Positions 1 through 11,636 of a DNA stretch of 64,000 nucleotides are shown here, piece after piece. The DNA lies in NCBI GenBank assembly GCA_963576725.1, contig OY755236.1, positions 69,348,379 through 69,412,378 on the forward strand, written 5' to 3'. The notes beneath the pieces are model-generated. The model saw only the letters and a program-made list of their open reading frames with translations, was not told the DNA's origin and did no database searches. Positions within the stretch are counted from its first letter, which is position 1, and each line of letters begins with the position of its first letter. Origin of the DNA: Azorinus chamasolen (lineage: Eukaryota; Mollusca; Bivalvia; Cardiida; Solecurtidae). A program made the translations under genes and the position numbers.

Positions 1-88
1 AGTCCACAAAACAGAGGGCTGATTTCTGTAGACCAGTCCACAAAACAGAGGGCTGATTTCTGTAAACCAGTCCAGAAAAATGAGGGTG
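1..88. repeat. Short tandem repeat, about 36 bp unit, 2.4 copies
   Basis: A unit containing CAGAGGGCTGATTTCTGTA occurs twice, and a diverged third copy starts near position 70. The array runs off the left edge of the window, so its true extent is unknown. Confidence 0.7.
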
Positions 89-959
89 AAAGTTTTCATA
101 CATGTGATAACTACCGGATTGTGCGGGAGACTACCGGATTTGAGCCCAAGTCCCGCAAGTCCCGGCCGGGAGACGAAATCTCCCGATTTCTGAATAAAAA
201 TGATTTTTAATTTTTCCCACCCCATTTTTATAATTTTTTGACATAAGCGCTTCCAAGACGCCTCAAGGAACCAGTGTTGTTGACTTATTATTTACTGCCC
301 TGTTTATCATGGCAGGCACAGCGCCGTGTCCCTTTAGTACGTCGCCATGTTGCACCTTATCAAAGACCACCGCAGCATGCCCTAAATACCATGCTGAGTA
401 ATTGTGAACCCAGTAAAAGGGATTAAATGGTCAGCATGGTGTATTATTTACCTCGGCATGTGTGTATTCCGTAACAGAAACAATCGTGTATGAATATGTC
501 TCTTGTGAATTACACTGTCGTCATTACATGTATGCTTTTTTTTCTTCACGGTCAGATTCTACTAAATTTCTGTTGAAGAAAATCTTATTTTCTCAAATTC
601 TGAGACTAAACATCTAAATAGTTACTTTATTAAGTTAATTTAGGTTATAAGTTTATTTATAAATGTCCACATAGCATAGCTGTAATCAAAATGTGTGTTT
701 AACTGAAAAAATGGAACCCGAAATTGGTTGCCTCAAACCACGGATTTTTCGAACGGTGAAATGTGTCATTTCATAGAGGCAAACACAAACAGTTGTTTTC
801 CACAGACATTTGGTAATATATTCAAATAAAATTGTGAATGTATTGAGTATAGGATATAGGATGTCAAATACACAAAAAATGAGAAGATAGGAAGCAGTTT
901 TCTAACAGGAAATGAAACTACAAAATTTAAAGACAGTATACTAGTGTTTGGATAGTACC
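89..959. other. No gene seen
   Basis: The only local structure is a pair of ACTACCGGATT words and a CTCCCG/CGGGAG inverted word near 105-190. Short open frames here have no recognisable similarity and no splice context. I see nothing supportable in the remainder. Confidence 0.5.
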
Positions 960-1560
960 ATATTTCGGACAGAAAGTGACACATGTATTATGTTTATTTC
1001 AGAATATAAATTTCTGGATATATTCCATTACAAAAATAAATGAAAATAATAAAAACAATAATGTCAATAAATCATAATAATATAATATAAGAATGAGAAT
1101 AATATAAATAATGATAGTAAAAATAATAATAATAAACACAAGTCTATCCATTGGCCAGTAAAAAGAATAATTATTTAATAATAAACACAAGTCTATCCAT
1201 TGGCCAGAATGGAATGGAATAGAAAGAAATAGTAATTAGAAGAGAGTATATGGTAATATATACTAGCATACAAAAGATAGAAAAGAAAGGAATAGTAATT
1301 AGAATAGATTATTATTTATATGGGCACAGAATAGATAATAGAATGGAATGAAACACAAAGGAACTAGAATAATTAAGAGGATGGAATGGATTAGAAAGGA
1401 ATGGGAAATATAGTAGATGTGGATGAATGTAGAACAGAGAATAGTACAGACTATAATAAGGAATAGGATATAGATAGAATTAATACAAACTAAATTACAC
1501 AGTTGTAATGTGCTAGATAAGCAAAAAAGTTCCAATGCCCTAGTAAATAAGATGGTTTGT
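960..1560. repeat. AT-rich low-complexity tract with a local duplication
   Basis: Mostly A, T and AATA/GGAATAG-type simple sequence. The phrase AAACACAAGTCTATCCATTG occurs twice about 50 bp apart (near 1134 and 1183), a recent local duplication. The 60-80 residue minus-strand frames here are hydrophobic by composition and are not credible genes. Confidence 0.6.
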
Positions 1561-2239
1561 CGCGCATAAAAGTGCCTTTATCATACCTCCCTTTCAACCA
1601 GGGGTAAAGGGGGGAGGGAGTGTTCATTCCATACTTGCCCATTCAGAGACATATAAATATAGGTATCTGACCTATTATACCAACAAATAACTTGAAAATT
1701 TTCCATCCGCATAAATCTCCCTCTTTGACACCCAATCTCCCTCATTTGAAAAGCTAATCTCCCTCTTTGCCTCGAAAAAATTATCACATGTATGAGTTTT
1801 TGAGATCTAAAAGAATAAAATGTCAAACAAATCCACAGTACAAATTTTCTTTGGCAGTAAAAGTAAAGGTAGAGAAAAGATAATGAGAAACACAAGCATG
1901 AGAATATATAGAATCTTTTAGAGAGCACAACAAGCGGTGTGTGAAAAGCACAAGAAAAGGAAAGAATGATACAAGAAGTGTGGACGTTCACAGGTTTGAT
2001 TGATTGGATGAACAGAACAGTCTGCCTCCTTCTTCATCTTCATATTTACAGATTTCATTCAAATTTGAAGACTTTTTGCCGTCACCACTGTAGAAGGAAA
2101 CTTTCATTACAATGTGAGACTTTTGGCAGATTCCCTCACTCAATACTTGATTGTCGTTATATTTTCAGGATATGACTAGTCAGCAATATCTAGTTGGTTT
2201 GCTTTTTCAACTCATTATGAATATTTATAAACTTGACAG
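1561..2239. other. No convincing gene; GGGAGATT-type triplet repeat inside
   Basis: A 136-residue minus-strand frame (1581-1991) crosses three imperfect copies of a GAGGGAGATT phrase at 1700-1770. The frame has no recognisable domain, and low-complexity composition explains it. Confidence 0.4.
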
Positions 2240-2356
2240 ATATAAAATAAAAGAAAATGTGTCCATGGGACACGGATGCCCCCGCGAGCAAACAGGAAGT
2301 AGATGAACGACAGACCTGAAAAGGGGAGCCCCCCCCCCCCCCCCCCCCCCCCCCCC
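2240..2356. repeat. Helentron-like fragment followed by a 28-base C run
   Basis: The phrase GTGTCCATGGGACAC recurs at 9450 and, diverged, at 26609, where it opens hairpin-ended repeat elements. A piece resembling the 11 kb tandem array (CAGGAAGTAGATGAACGACAG) follows, then an uninterrupted run of 28 C at 2329-2356 and GGGG. This is probably the end of a truncated element. The exact C count may suffer from sequencing error. Confidence 0.5.
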
Positions 2357-2378
2357 GGGGCAATTCTCAGTTCCAGCT

Positions 2379-2646
2379 TTAAATCTTGAAAAACACAGCA
2401 TTTGCTATACTTACTTATCTATCAAATTTCAATACCTACTGAATATTCATGGCAAATTCAATAGTTATAATGAAATATGGAAGGCAGAACATTGTGGCCA
2501 TTTTAGAAAGTAAAGAAATAGACCTTTCAAATTCTATTAGCAAACAGAACAGACCCTGATCAGACAGCTCCTATAGGAGCCATCTGATCTGAGTCTACTC
2601 TCTTTGCAAATGTGTGAAAACGTGTTAATATGAAGGAAAGGGTTAA
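2379..2646 (+). mobile_element. TTAA-type MITE, family D
   Basis: The right end is GAAAGGGTTAA. The central hairpin is built from GCAAACAGA, GACCCTGATCAGACAGCTCC, then the complementary half. The left third carries CTACTGAATATTCATGG as in the D copies at 44460, 45834 and 46073. The left terminus is eroded. There is no coding capacity, so it is non-autonomous. Confidence 0.6.
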
Positions 2647-3061
2647 GAAAAAATTGCACATAATACTTGGCATACTACTTAGGTGCAAAAACACAAAATG
2701 AGGCGACTGGATTAAAACTTGCAATACCTGATGGTCCTATATTAGCAGACAAGGACATGATTCAGGAATAAAATTCGACAGATCCCTTGTCTATCCATTT
2801 ATCCAATACTAATTAGTGCATCATTGTGCTAATTGTTTTGAAGATGCTAACCCGTTCTAAAGCATTTAGACTGGGTCATTCATTATTAAAAGTTAATTGT
2901 AGTGTTTTCAAAGGATAGTGATGCAGGGTGAGCATTACAAACAAAGTTTCAAAGGGCTAGGGTTGCCATGTGTTCTTGCACTGTACTATTCTCAAATTGC
3001 AACAACAAGCCTACCCTAATTATCCTAAGGTTTTCAGACACCCAATCTCATCTGTCCTCGA
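2647..3061. other. No gene seen
   Basis: Unassigned AT-rich sequence between two repeats. No splice-flanked open frame or hairpin was recognised. Confidence 0.4.
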
Positions 3062-3268
3062 GGTGCAGATAAAGATAGGATGCGTAAAATTAAAACTTTT
3101 TCAAGAATAACACCTTTATTTCTCCACCAAACCCTATGTTGTGACCACTCTTTAGAATCGTCTCAAAGAGACGATTCTAAAGAGTTACAAAGTCACAACA
3201 TAGGGTTTGATGGAGAAATGAATATTTTAGTATTTGAGTACACAAGTTTATCTTTAGCTCTGTCTCCA
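3062..3268. mobile_element. Foldback element, family E copy 1
   Basis: The two arms of about 90 bp are inverted copies, sharing TTATTTCTCCACCAAACCCT and its complement. They meet in a tight palindrome (3147-3185) with 17 bp arms and a 5 bp loop. Related copies occur at 23205-23375 and 48130-48309, and half a copy is joined to another repeat near 7851. There is no ORF of interest. Confidence 0.7.
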
Positions 3269-3290
3269 TCAACTTGTAAAGCTTCATGAT

Positions 3291-3613
3291 CCTTTCCTTC
3301 ATATGAACACATTTTTTCATGCCTTGGCAAACAGAGTAGACCTAGATGAGATGGTCCCTATCTATAGTAGCCATCTAATCAGGGTCTGTCCTGTTTGCTT
3401 ATGAAAATTGTAATAGATATTACTCCACAATTTCTACCAGTACCGAAAAATCCTGTGTACATATAAGACCCAGATCAGTTGTCTTCTGTAGGTGATACAG
3501 TTTCTCCAGTGACTATAAATTCCTGTGTGCATATACCATAATGAAAATTCATCTGATTAATATTCATGATGTCATTATTTCTTTCATGAATATTCTTCAG
3601 GTAAAAGGGTTAA
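3291..3613 (+). mobile_element. TTAA-type MITE, family C
   Basis: The order matches other C copies: a CTTTCCTTCATATGAAC start, a GCAAACAGAGTAGACC hairpin, CTACCAGTACCG, then ATTAATATTCATGATGTCAT and an end in AAAGGGTTAA. An extra hairpin-like segment (3466-3500) makes this copy longer than the 260-290 bp norm. Confidence 0.6.
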
Positions 3614-3837
3614 ATATATCAGTTTTTGAGTGGTGTTGGAAGCAAGTGCTCACTATAAGTAACACACAATTATCATCTGCAAAAGTATTTATTTTTAGTT
3701 GTATTTATTTGCTGGATTGTGAATTAGTTTTGTCATATAGACCACCAAAGCAAAGTACAACAAATAATGGTCATTGAAATCGACAATTTCTGTAGAAAAA
3801 AGTGAAGAAATATAATTTTCATAGCATAAATTCTGCT

Positions 3838-4040
3838 TTATCTTTTAACTTTTACCTGATGCATATTCATGTAAGAAATAATTACACCATGAATATAAAT
3901 TTTATTAGCTGAATTTTTAAGACAGTATATGAACACAGAATGTTTTTGGCCATGACAGACACTGTACAGTCAGATCTATGTAATTCCATAAGCAAACAGA
4001 GTAGATCTTGACAAGACTTCTACCAAGCTTTTGAAATCCA
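3838..4040 (-). mobile_element. Truncated family C MITE
   Basis: It starts with the AATATTCATG-type subterminal block and runs into the GCAAACAGAGTAGATC half-hairpin. It lacks the other half and the second terminus. Confidence 0.5.
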
Positions 4041-4084
4041 AATAGATCTTACTCAACAGTTCTACCAATACAAAATTATGACAA

Positions 4085-4334
4085 TTAACCCTTCGCTTGC
4101 TATCTGTGTCAATATACCTACCTGTAAATAGTGAAGACCCAGATGAGACAGCTCCTGCAGGAGCTGTCTCATCAGGGTCTGCACTATTTACAAGTTGATT
4201 GTGCAACAAATGCACTCCACAGCAGTGATTGCACAGCGAAATACTTGTACACAGTGGAGATATATGTAATTATACAACAGGACATGGGTAAAGAAGGAGA
4301 AATGTATTTTAAAATTCAGCAAGAGAAGGGTTAT
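4085..4334 (+). mobile_element. TTAA-type MITE, family A copy 1
   Basis: The ends are TTAACCCTTCGCTTGCT and its inverted partner AGAGAAGGGTTA. The centre is a near-perfect hairpin, GACAGCTCCTGCAGGAGCTG, flanked by AGACCCAGATGA and its complement. It is one of ten copies of about 250 bp in this window. TTAA at the ends plus a CCCTT terminus is the signature of piggyBac-superfamily MITEs. No transposase is encoded. Confidence 0.8.
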
Positions 4335-4352
4335 GACATTATAGACATTCAG

Positions 4353-4714
4353 TTAACCCATTCCTTCCAAATGACTAATTTTTGAAAGCATTGTGATAAA
4401 TAGAGCATTTGCTCCTATAGGAGCAAATGCTCTATTTATCACAATGGTTTCAAACTACCAATTCCCTCCAACTGACTCCTTTTGACAACTGACTCCAACC
4501 CATTCCCTCCAACTGACTCCTTTTGATGCCTCTGTAAAAGTAATTTTTGAAACCATTGTGATAAATACAGCATTTGCTCAATAGAAGCAAATGCTGCTCC
4601 ATAGGAGCAAGTGCTCTATTTATCACATTTGTATTAAAATATACAATTCTAAAACATCTATTTTTTCTAGTAAATGCTCTTTGGGTCTAAAGATTGTCCA
4701 GGAGGGAATGGGTA
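4353..4714 (+). mobile_element. TTAA-type MITE, family B, with internally duplicated core
   Basis: A TTAACCCATTCC start is followed by two successive copies of the B core hairpin (GAGCATTTGCTCC and complement, flanked by ATTGTGATAAATA and TATTTATCACAAT). Two tandem CCCTCCAACTGACTCC phrases separate them. It ends in GGAGGGAATGGGTAA. Normal B copies are about 230 bp with one hairpin. Confidence 0.7.
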
Positions 4715-5879
4715 ATAAATAGTCATGATGCCATTATTTCTTTCTTACATCAATATTCAACAAGGAATGGGTTAACCCTCTAAAGTGCTCCATCACTCCT
4801 ATTAGCCAATTAGTGATTCAGTTTCAATCATTTGTATTTTTTCAAAGAATGCAGAGTACAGACCCTGAACAATTTAATGTTGTCTGCAAATATTGTCAAT
4901 TCTAAAGTGAAGTTATCTTCCATTTGTTTTCAATAAACTGTGTACGAGTGACAAACAGTTTGGATCCTGAGACGACATTTAGTTATTCAGCATCTCATCT
5001 GAATCCAAGCTGTTTGCAAAGTACTTATAACAAAGTCACTTGTAAATTGATTACGGTTAGACAGGGATCAGATTTTAACTGTGGGCATAACAAGAGTTGT
5101 GTTGCACAGTTTTAATGCAATTAATCGGTAACAGTGAGAAAATGCTCTTTTAAATTCATTCCTCTCAAAGATAATATGAACCAAAATAGAACATTGGGAA
5201 AGAATAAAAATACTTTCGACATCTCTTTTCTCAACAAAAGTATCTGCTTCAAGTTCTCTGAGATTCTGAGCATTCACCGAGATTCTGAGCATTCACCGCC
5301 ATTGGATGATGAAACTGAAGACAGAAGACATTTTGAATCACACCCTAGCATGCTTCAGCACTGTGAATGAAACACATTTTAACTCTTAGAGTGAGGTGAA
5401 ATGAGTAAACTGGAAGTTGCAAACAATTTAGACCCATTTCAAAAAGCTCCTAGAAGAGCCCTCTATTTAGGACCTGCACTGTTTGTCATTCAAAATCCTC
5501 TTGCAAATGATATCTATTCATACTGAATGCAGCTTGTCAATTTAAACAATGATGAATTATTCCACTTTGAAAATTTAACATTCAAAGGGTTTAGGAGTGC
5601 AAAAATGCTTGAACAGCAATTGCTACGGAATACCTTTCTTCCTGCTGTGATAAAAAGATTGATAACATCTCAATAATGTAATAAAAGAGATTACATTAAG
5701 GTTCTTACTTGTCCCTGAATCTGATTAATCTTCTGCTAGAAATTAAGAATGCATCAAGTTGTATTAAATGTGCGCGCTATTCTAACGGGGTTCATTCATT
5801 AAGCTTGTATGAATTACTTTAAATTCATGGTTCATTTGATAAGGAATATCACCCAATACAACCAGGAAACCAGCCGGCT
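4715..5879. other. Repeat fragments only
   Basis: This holds a family C end (4715-4775), a family I hairpin (4949-5024), a 19 bp unit repeated twice (5260-5297, GAGATTCTGAGCATTCACC), and a family F hairpin (5417-5498). Short open frames at 4924-5370 cross these repeats on both strands and are not credible genes. Confidence 0.5.
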
Positions 5880-6250
5880 TGTTTTTAATGCTTTACTCCA
5901 TAATACGTCTTTCTATGCCTTTGCAAACAGAGCAGACCCAGATCAGACAGTTCCTATAGGAGCTGTCCGATCAGAGTCTGCTCTGTCTGCTTACAACATA
6001 ATACATTTTAAATTTTCTGTCTTGGCTAAATATTCATGTTATATTAACCCTGTCCCTCATATAGACGCTTTTTCATGCATTTGCAAGCAGAGTAGACTCA
6101 GATTATGAAACTATAATAGACCGGACTCTACAGTTTCTACCAATATAGAAAATTCCATGTGCACATACTTATGCCATTATAAAAATTCAGCTAATAAATA
6201 TTCATGATGTCAAGATTTCTTTCATGAATATGCAATAGAGAAAGGGTTAA
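5880..6250 (+). mobile_element. Compound family C MITE
   Basis: A full C-type hairpin (5920-5990) is followed by a second CCCTGTCCCTCATATAGACG start. That leads through CAGTTTCTACCAATAT to the AATATTCATGATGTC block and AGAAAGGGTTAA. It looks like two partial copies joined head to tail. Confidence 0.55.
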
Positions 6251-6255
6251 AAATA

Positions 6256-7170
6256 CAGTCAAACCTGGTCTAACGGCCACCTTTATAAGAGCGCCACCTG
6301 TGTATGAGCGCCACATTCAAACAGTCCCGTGCAAATTCACTATATAAACTTACTGTATAAGACGGCCACCTGTTCAACGCGGCCAGCGGCCGCATATAAT
6401 CGGTCCCAACAGCATTTTTACCTGTATAAAAACGCCGATATTCGGCGTGCGAGGCCGCGTTTTACCTATGCGGAAGTTATCGATTATTTCCCTTTGTCTA
6501 AAATACTCTTTGAAAAGGAGGTAGCGAACAAAATCTCGCAGTTTCACGAAGGAAAAGTTTCCTTCGGCAATTTCTTCCTCTGCTTTCAGGGACAAATACA
6601 TTAAAATTGTTGGATATTTTCGCATTATCGTAGCATGCTAGAAATGTTTAAGACGAATATTTTGCAATGCACTGACCAAACAAGCCCATAACGAGTAAGA
6701 AACGCCGAAAAACTGCCTTTGTATAGAGGGCATCCTGGCTTCATAAATCGTGACATGAACGAACGACGCTGACTGCACAGCTACAGTATCCCTTCAAAAA
6801 GTGATCTTCATTTTTCATAATGTAAAGATTTATAGATGTAAATGATGTTCGGAATGCATGGGGAATATGGTTGACCTGTTTTCATAACATAAAATGAGAT
6901 GCGAATAGAACATGTTTTACAAAAAAACCTTACATGTTTTTTTCGTTGTTTTGATTTTAATTCATACTTCCACATATTCATCTGCATGTAATATTGTATT
7001 TTTAAACAATTAAAACTATTTCAACATACATGAAATTTTTGTCAACAGTTTACGGGCAATACTTAGCAGGATATCTTCTTCCCTAATGAAACCTTTATAA
7101 GACAGCCACCTGTATATAACAGCCAGTTTCTCTTGGTCCCAAAGGTGGCTGTCTTACACAGGTTTGACTG
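6256..7170. mobile_element. Pogo/Tigger-like non-autonomous DNA element 1
   Basis: The ends begin CAGTCAAACCTG in inverted orientation, with TA on both sides (6254-6255 and 7171-7172). Terminal regions repeat words of the type GGCCACCT and ATAAGA in both orientations. The length is 915 bp. A pair of overlapping 83-91 residue frames (6329-6625) lies on opposite strands and shows no transposase motif. Confidence 0.7.
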
Positions 7171-7385
7171 TACAGCTAATTAATGCATTATGTAATTACT
7201 TCTTCCATGGATATTCATGGAGAAAAGGATTAAATACCTTGTCACATATGTGACATCTGATCTGAGTGTACATTATTTGCAACATATTCTAAAAACCCTT
7301 TTCTCAGAGAGAATATATATACTTTCATGGGCAAATAGTTGCAGACCAAGATCAAACAGCTTCTGAAGGAGTAATGTGTTAACCC
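7171..7385. other. Family C end fragment and spacer
   Basis: The phrase GGATATTCATGGAG then AAAAGGATTAA (7205-7235) is a C right end, directly beside the TA element. That element therefore probably landed in or beside a C copy. A partial hairpin half (7335-7365) follows. Confidence 0.4.
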
Positions 7386-7614
7386 TTAACCCTTTCCTCC
7401 GTAAACACGCCTTTCTACGCCTCTGTAACAGTCACTTTATGAAACCATTGTGATAAATAGAGCATTTGCTCCTAAGGAGCAAATGCTCTATTTATCACAA
7501 TGGTTTCAGAACTACAAAATTCTAAATGTTTCCTTTTCTCTAGTTAATGCTCCTTTTCGGTAGATTTATTAAAAGAGGTTGGATCTAAAAATAGCCCATG
7601 AGGGAAAGGGTTAA
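7386..7614 (+). mobile_element. TTAA-type MITE, family B copy
   Basis: TTAACCCTTTCCTCC start and GAGGGAAAGGGTTAA end. The central perfect palindrome is made of AAACCATTGTGATAAATAGA, GCATTTGCTCC and their complements. The second half carries TTTTCTCTAGTTAATGCTCC and GGTAGATTTATT, as in all B copies. Confidence 0.8.
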
Positions 7615-7761
7615 TCATCCAGTAATTTTATCTGCTAAGATTAGCATCTGCTTTGTATCCGAACTGTATGCATACTTTGAAGCAAGACCTTATTCTTTTT
7701 TTCTTCATTTAATTTATCTTTCATTTTTCATTAAAAATGTGGTAAGCATGGATTACATGCA

Positions 7762-8150
7762 TTAACCCTTTCCTCCATAAATATGCCTTTCTACGCCTCT
7801 GTTAAAGTCAGCTGTTGAAACCATTGTGATAAATAGAGCATTTGCTCCTATCAAAGAGATGATTTTAAAGAGTGATCACAACATATGAGTTTGGTGGAGA
7901 AAAGAGGATTTTAGTATTTGAGTTGGCACCTTTATCTGTTGCTCTTAGTAAAGCTCAGTGGTCCATGCTTATAAACCTTTTAGTTGAGTCTGAGTTTCGT
8001 TCTCAAGCTTTTGATTGGTCAGATTTGAGTTCTCAAGCTTTTGATTGGTCAGATTTGAGCCAAAGGCTCAAATCTGACCAATCAAAAACTTGAGAACGAA
8101 CTCAGACTCAACATTACGTTTTATAAGCATGGGCCAGTATGTCAACTTGG
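7762..8150. mobile_element. Composite: half B, half E, with foldback G1 inserted
   Basis: A B left half (7762-7850) stops exactly at the palindrome centre and continues as a family E right half (7851-7960). Foldback G1 (7963-8131) begins CCATGCTTATAAA and ends in the inverted form; E-like sequence resumes afterwards. In G1 the left arm carries a direct duplication of a 30 bp phrase with AAGCTTTTGATTGGTCAGAT; the right arm has one copy. Confidence 0.6.
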
Positions 8151-8264
8151 CACCTTCTGCTAACTTAAAATTAGACTGATATAGTAACAAACAGTGTAGA
8201 CCCTGATCCTTGAGGAGGCATTCGATGTAGGTCTGAACTACTTGCCTAAGTTCATAGAATAATC

Positions 8265-8544
8265 ATAGTATGCAAGCAGGCTGGATCCAGATGAGACAGA
8301 GAGTAATCCCTTATCTCATCATGGTATGCAAGCAGGCTGGATCCAGATGAGACAGAGAGTAACCCCTTATCTCATCATGGTATGCAAGCAGGCTGGATCC
8401 AGATGAGGCAGAGAGTAATCCCTTATCTCATCATGGTATGCAAGCAGGCTGGATCCAGATGAGACAGAGAGTAATCCCTTATCTCATCATGGTATGCAAG
8501 CAGGCTGGATCCAGATGAGACAGAGAGTAATCCCTTATCTCATC
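8265..8544. repeat. Minisatellite, 56 bp unit, 5 copies
   Basis: Five almost identical 56 bp units contain GCAAGCAGGCTGGATCCAG and CCCTTATCTCATC. Each unit holds an imperfect inverted pair (GATGAGAC near TCATC), so the unit looks derived from a hairpin element like family I. Confidence 0.85.
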
Positions 8545-9059
8545 AGAATTAAAACTGTTTCCATAATCCCAAATTCACCACCAGTTTGCAAAGATTTAAG
8601 TGTTTGTAACAGTTAGATAAAAACAAGTCAATGAACCAAAGTCACATTGCACTTCTGGAAGAAATAAATCTACCACCACAATTAAATCTAAGCAAGCCAC
8701 TATATTCTACAATACACATTTGGGACTTGGCAAATCTTTTAGAGCTGCACTCCAGAAACTGTCTGTAAAATTTAGTCTGCAGCAAGACTTTATTTGCTAT
8801 GGGGATTTTCCTAAGGATATAATTATTCACTTGATGCTAGGTGTTTCACAAGGATACAATTTGTTTGACACATTGGTGACCCTTTATTCCATAGAATAAA
8901 ACAAACAGAGCATACAAACAGAGTAGATCTTGATCTGACAGCTCTTGCAGTAGTAGCCATCTGATCAGAGTCTGTTCTGGTTGCTTATGAAATTAAATAG
9001 ATATGATTCTAGTTTCTGCCATGACCAAAATGGCATGTGTTCATATGCCAATGCAACAA
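8545..9059. other. No gene; partial C hairpin near 8905-8990
   Basis: Apart from a diverged GCATACAAACAGAGTAGATC hairpin with its partner at 8970, nothing is supportable. Confidence 0.4.
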
Positions 9060-9290
9060 GATGTATTTGTGAAACACTATGCCCCCCATTAGCCAATCTA
9101 AATTTGACCCATAATTTGACCTTGATGTATGACCTTGACCTTAATAAGTCACCCCTAAAAATGTGTGCCTCCATAAGTTGCACATGCATGCCAAGTTTGA
9201 AGTATGTATGTGCAACGGCTAAAAAATGATCGTCGGACAAACCAACAGACAGAACAAAAACAATATCCCCCACCCCAATGGGGGCATAAA
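9060..9290 (+). repeat. Helentron-like fragment with terminal hairpin
   Basis: It carries CCTTGATGTATGACCTTGACC, then CCAAGTTTGAAGTATG, GGACAAACCAACAGACAGAAC and a CCCCCACCCCAATGGGGG terminal hairpin ending in CATAA. The order (core unit, CAGACAGA, hairpin) matches the longer arrays at 10 and 39 kb. Confidence 0.55.
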
Positions 9291-9436
9291 AATTATGCTA
9301 AATAATAGTGATGCATTCATTATTTCTTACATGAACAGTCATGGGATAATGGTTTAAGCAATATTTCAACTGCCATGCTGAATTTTAACTCATTCATTCC
9401 CTGCTTTCTAACCCTTCATTCCATGAATATTAATGT

Positions 9437-10985
9437 AAATAAATAAAAGAAAATGTGTCCATGGGACACAGATGCCCCTGCTAGTTTTTTTCAAAACTGC
9501 ATTAAAATTGATTGACTTAAGGTTTGCATGTTTGCCTCATGCAGATTTATTTCTATCAAGTATAATATGCTCTCTATTCAAAAATTAAGTTTCTCCATAC
9601 ATACTAATGCTCTGTGCCATATATCAGGAAGCTGGCCTCTGTGTAGTTCCTGATAAAAATGTGACAGAAATTATTTGAAGACAACGACCGCACAAGACGG
9701 ATAGTGATCGATATATGTTGCCTCTGCGAAACGCAGGCGACACAATAATTTACTATAGGCTAATATTTTGATAATTCTGTATATATACTACAATTACAAA
9801 TTACTAATAATACTAGAGCTTGTTTTTAAGGAAAACATATGTCTCCCACCTGCTCCAGTCTCAAAAATGATTGGATGCATTTTTATGAAGTTTGTTGCAG
9901 ACTGGATGAGGAATTTTTTATTTAGAGAGCAGACAAAGCTAAAAAAAAAAAAAAAAAGCTCAGTTTTCAACAATTCAAGGTCCTGAAGTACCTGTTCCAA
10001 AATTGCTAGTTATTCAACTTGGCCTAGATATTATAACCATAAACATTTTTATAAGGTTTGGTGATGATTAGATGAAAACATTATGACATAGAGAGTGGAC
10101 AAGGCTAAAAAGACCAATTTTGTATTATTCAAGGGCCATAACTCTAAAGTGCCTAGTTCAGTCTTGCTGGTTATTGAACCTGGCCTAGATATTATAGCAA
10201 TAAACATTTTTATAAGGTTTGGTGAAGATTGGATGAAAAGTTTTTGACTTAGAGAGCGGACAAGGCTAAAAAGGCCAAATTTGGATAAATCAAGGGCCAT
10301 AACTCTGAAGTTCCTGAAACAATCTTGCTGCATTTTGATCTTGGCCTAGATTTTATAGCCATTAACATTTTCCTAAGGTTTGGTGAAGTTTCGATGAGAC
10401 GTTTTTGACTTAGGGAGTGGACAAGGCTAACAAAAGCACCGCAAGCGGGTGCATTATGCTCGTCTGTCGTCATTGTCAAGATGAACATGCATACCAAAAA
10501 TGATATGAAGGTTGTAAATGAAAAATTGAAGAAGTTATGGTCAATGTTAAGATTTCGGACGACAACGACGACGTTGACGCCGGAGTTACAATAGCTCGTG
10601 ATTTCTTCGAAACAGACAAGCTAAAAAGGCCAAATTTTGATAAATCAAGGGTCATAGCTGTGAAGTTCCTGAAACAATCTTGCTGGATATTGAACTTGGC
10701 CTAGATATTATAGCCATAAACATTTTTATAAGGTTTGGTGAAGATCAGATGAGACGTTTTTCACTTAGAGAGTGGACAAGTCCGAATTTGGATAAATCAA
10801 GGGCCATAAATCCTGCTGGATATCAAACCTGGCCTAGATATTATAGCTATAAACAAATTTATAAGGTTTGGTGAAGATTGGATGAGAACTTTTAAAATTA
10901 GAGAGTGGACAAAATTTTGTGACAGACAGACAGAAAGGAGTAAATCAATATGTCTCCCACACCACTACGTGGTGGGAGACATAAT
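9437..10985 (+). mobile_element. Helentron/Pearl-like element with ~160 bp tandem core
   Basis: It opens with GTGTCCATGGGACACAGATG. The core consists of about six units (starts near 9973, 10131, 10292, 10647, 10799) carrying AAGGGCCATAACTC, CTTGGCCTAGATATTATAGC and GGTTTGGTGAAGATTGGATG. It closes with CAGACAGACAGAAAGGAG and a hairpin with 12 bp perfect outer arms (TATGTCTCCCAC at 10949 and its complement ending at 10983). About 130 bp of other repeat (10466-10600) interrupts the core. No Rep/helicase is encoded, so it is non-autonomous. Assignment to Helentrons is by architecture only. Confidence 0.6.
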
Positions 10986-11014
10986 AACCATAAACAGGAA
11001 GATGATTGTTAATC

Positions 11015-11636
11015 AATCACCAAAATCACTAAAATTCGGAAAACAGGAAGAAGATGAACGACAGACCTGAAAAGGGGAGATATGATACAACTCACTATGA
11101 TTATGCTTCAGACCAAATATCAAATCATTACAGAATACACAAGCAAAGAAATCTTTCACAATTTTTTTTTGTCATTAAACAATCACCAAAATTCAGTCAG
11201 TGTCAGCAAACAGGGGGTAGATGAGTGACAGACCTGAAAAGGTGGAGACACGGTACAACTCACTATGATTATGCTTCAGACCAAATATCAAACCATTCCA
11301 GCATATATACACAAGCCAAGAAATATTTGACAAAATTTTTTTGTCATTAAGCAATCACCAAAATTCAATCAAAGTGTCGGCAAACAGGAAGTAGATGAAT
11401 GACAGAACTGAAAAGGGGAGACATGGTACAACTCACTATGATTATGCTTCAGACTATATATCAAATCATTCCAGCTTATACAAATGAAGATATCTTTCAC
11501 GCAATTTTTGTCATTAAACAATCACCAAAATTCAATCAAATAGTCAGCAAGCAGGAAGTAGATGAATGACAGAACTGAAAAAGGGAGACATGGTACAACT
11601 CACTATGATTATGCTTCAGACCAAATATCAAATATA
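11015..11636 (+). repeat. Tandem array, ~165-173 bp unit, about 4 copies
   Basis: Units begin at AATCACCAAAA (11015, 11180, 11353, 11520). They carry GGAAGTAGATGAATGACAGA, GGTACAACTCACTATG and TTATGCTTCAGACCAAATATC. The array directly follows the terminal hairpin of the preceding element, so it may be a second element inserted at its 3' end. No ORF spans it. Confidence 0.75.

Noticed and set aside
1581..1991. 136-residue minus-strand frame
   Set aside because: Composition-driven hydrophobic start, short GGGAGATT repeats in the second half, no domain and no splice or start context.
3976..4215. Many 60-100 residue frames with the recurring words SADPDETAPAGAVSSGS or MKTQMRQLLQELSH
   Set aside because: These are translations of the family A and C hairpins in two frames. 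The same peptides recur at 12009, 15009, 23950, 36035 and 42468, always exactly over the MITE stem.
8005..8115. Inverted and direct repeats considered as a CRISPR array
   Set aside because: Only two direct copies, no unique spacers, and the structure is a foldback transposable element in a eukaryotic context.
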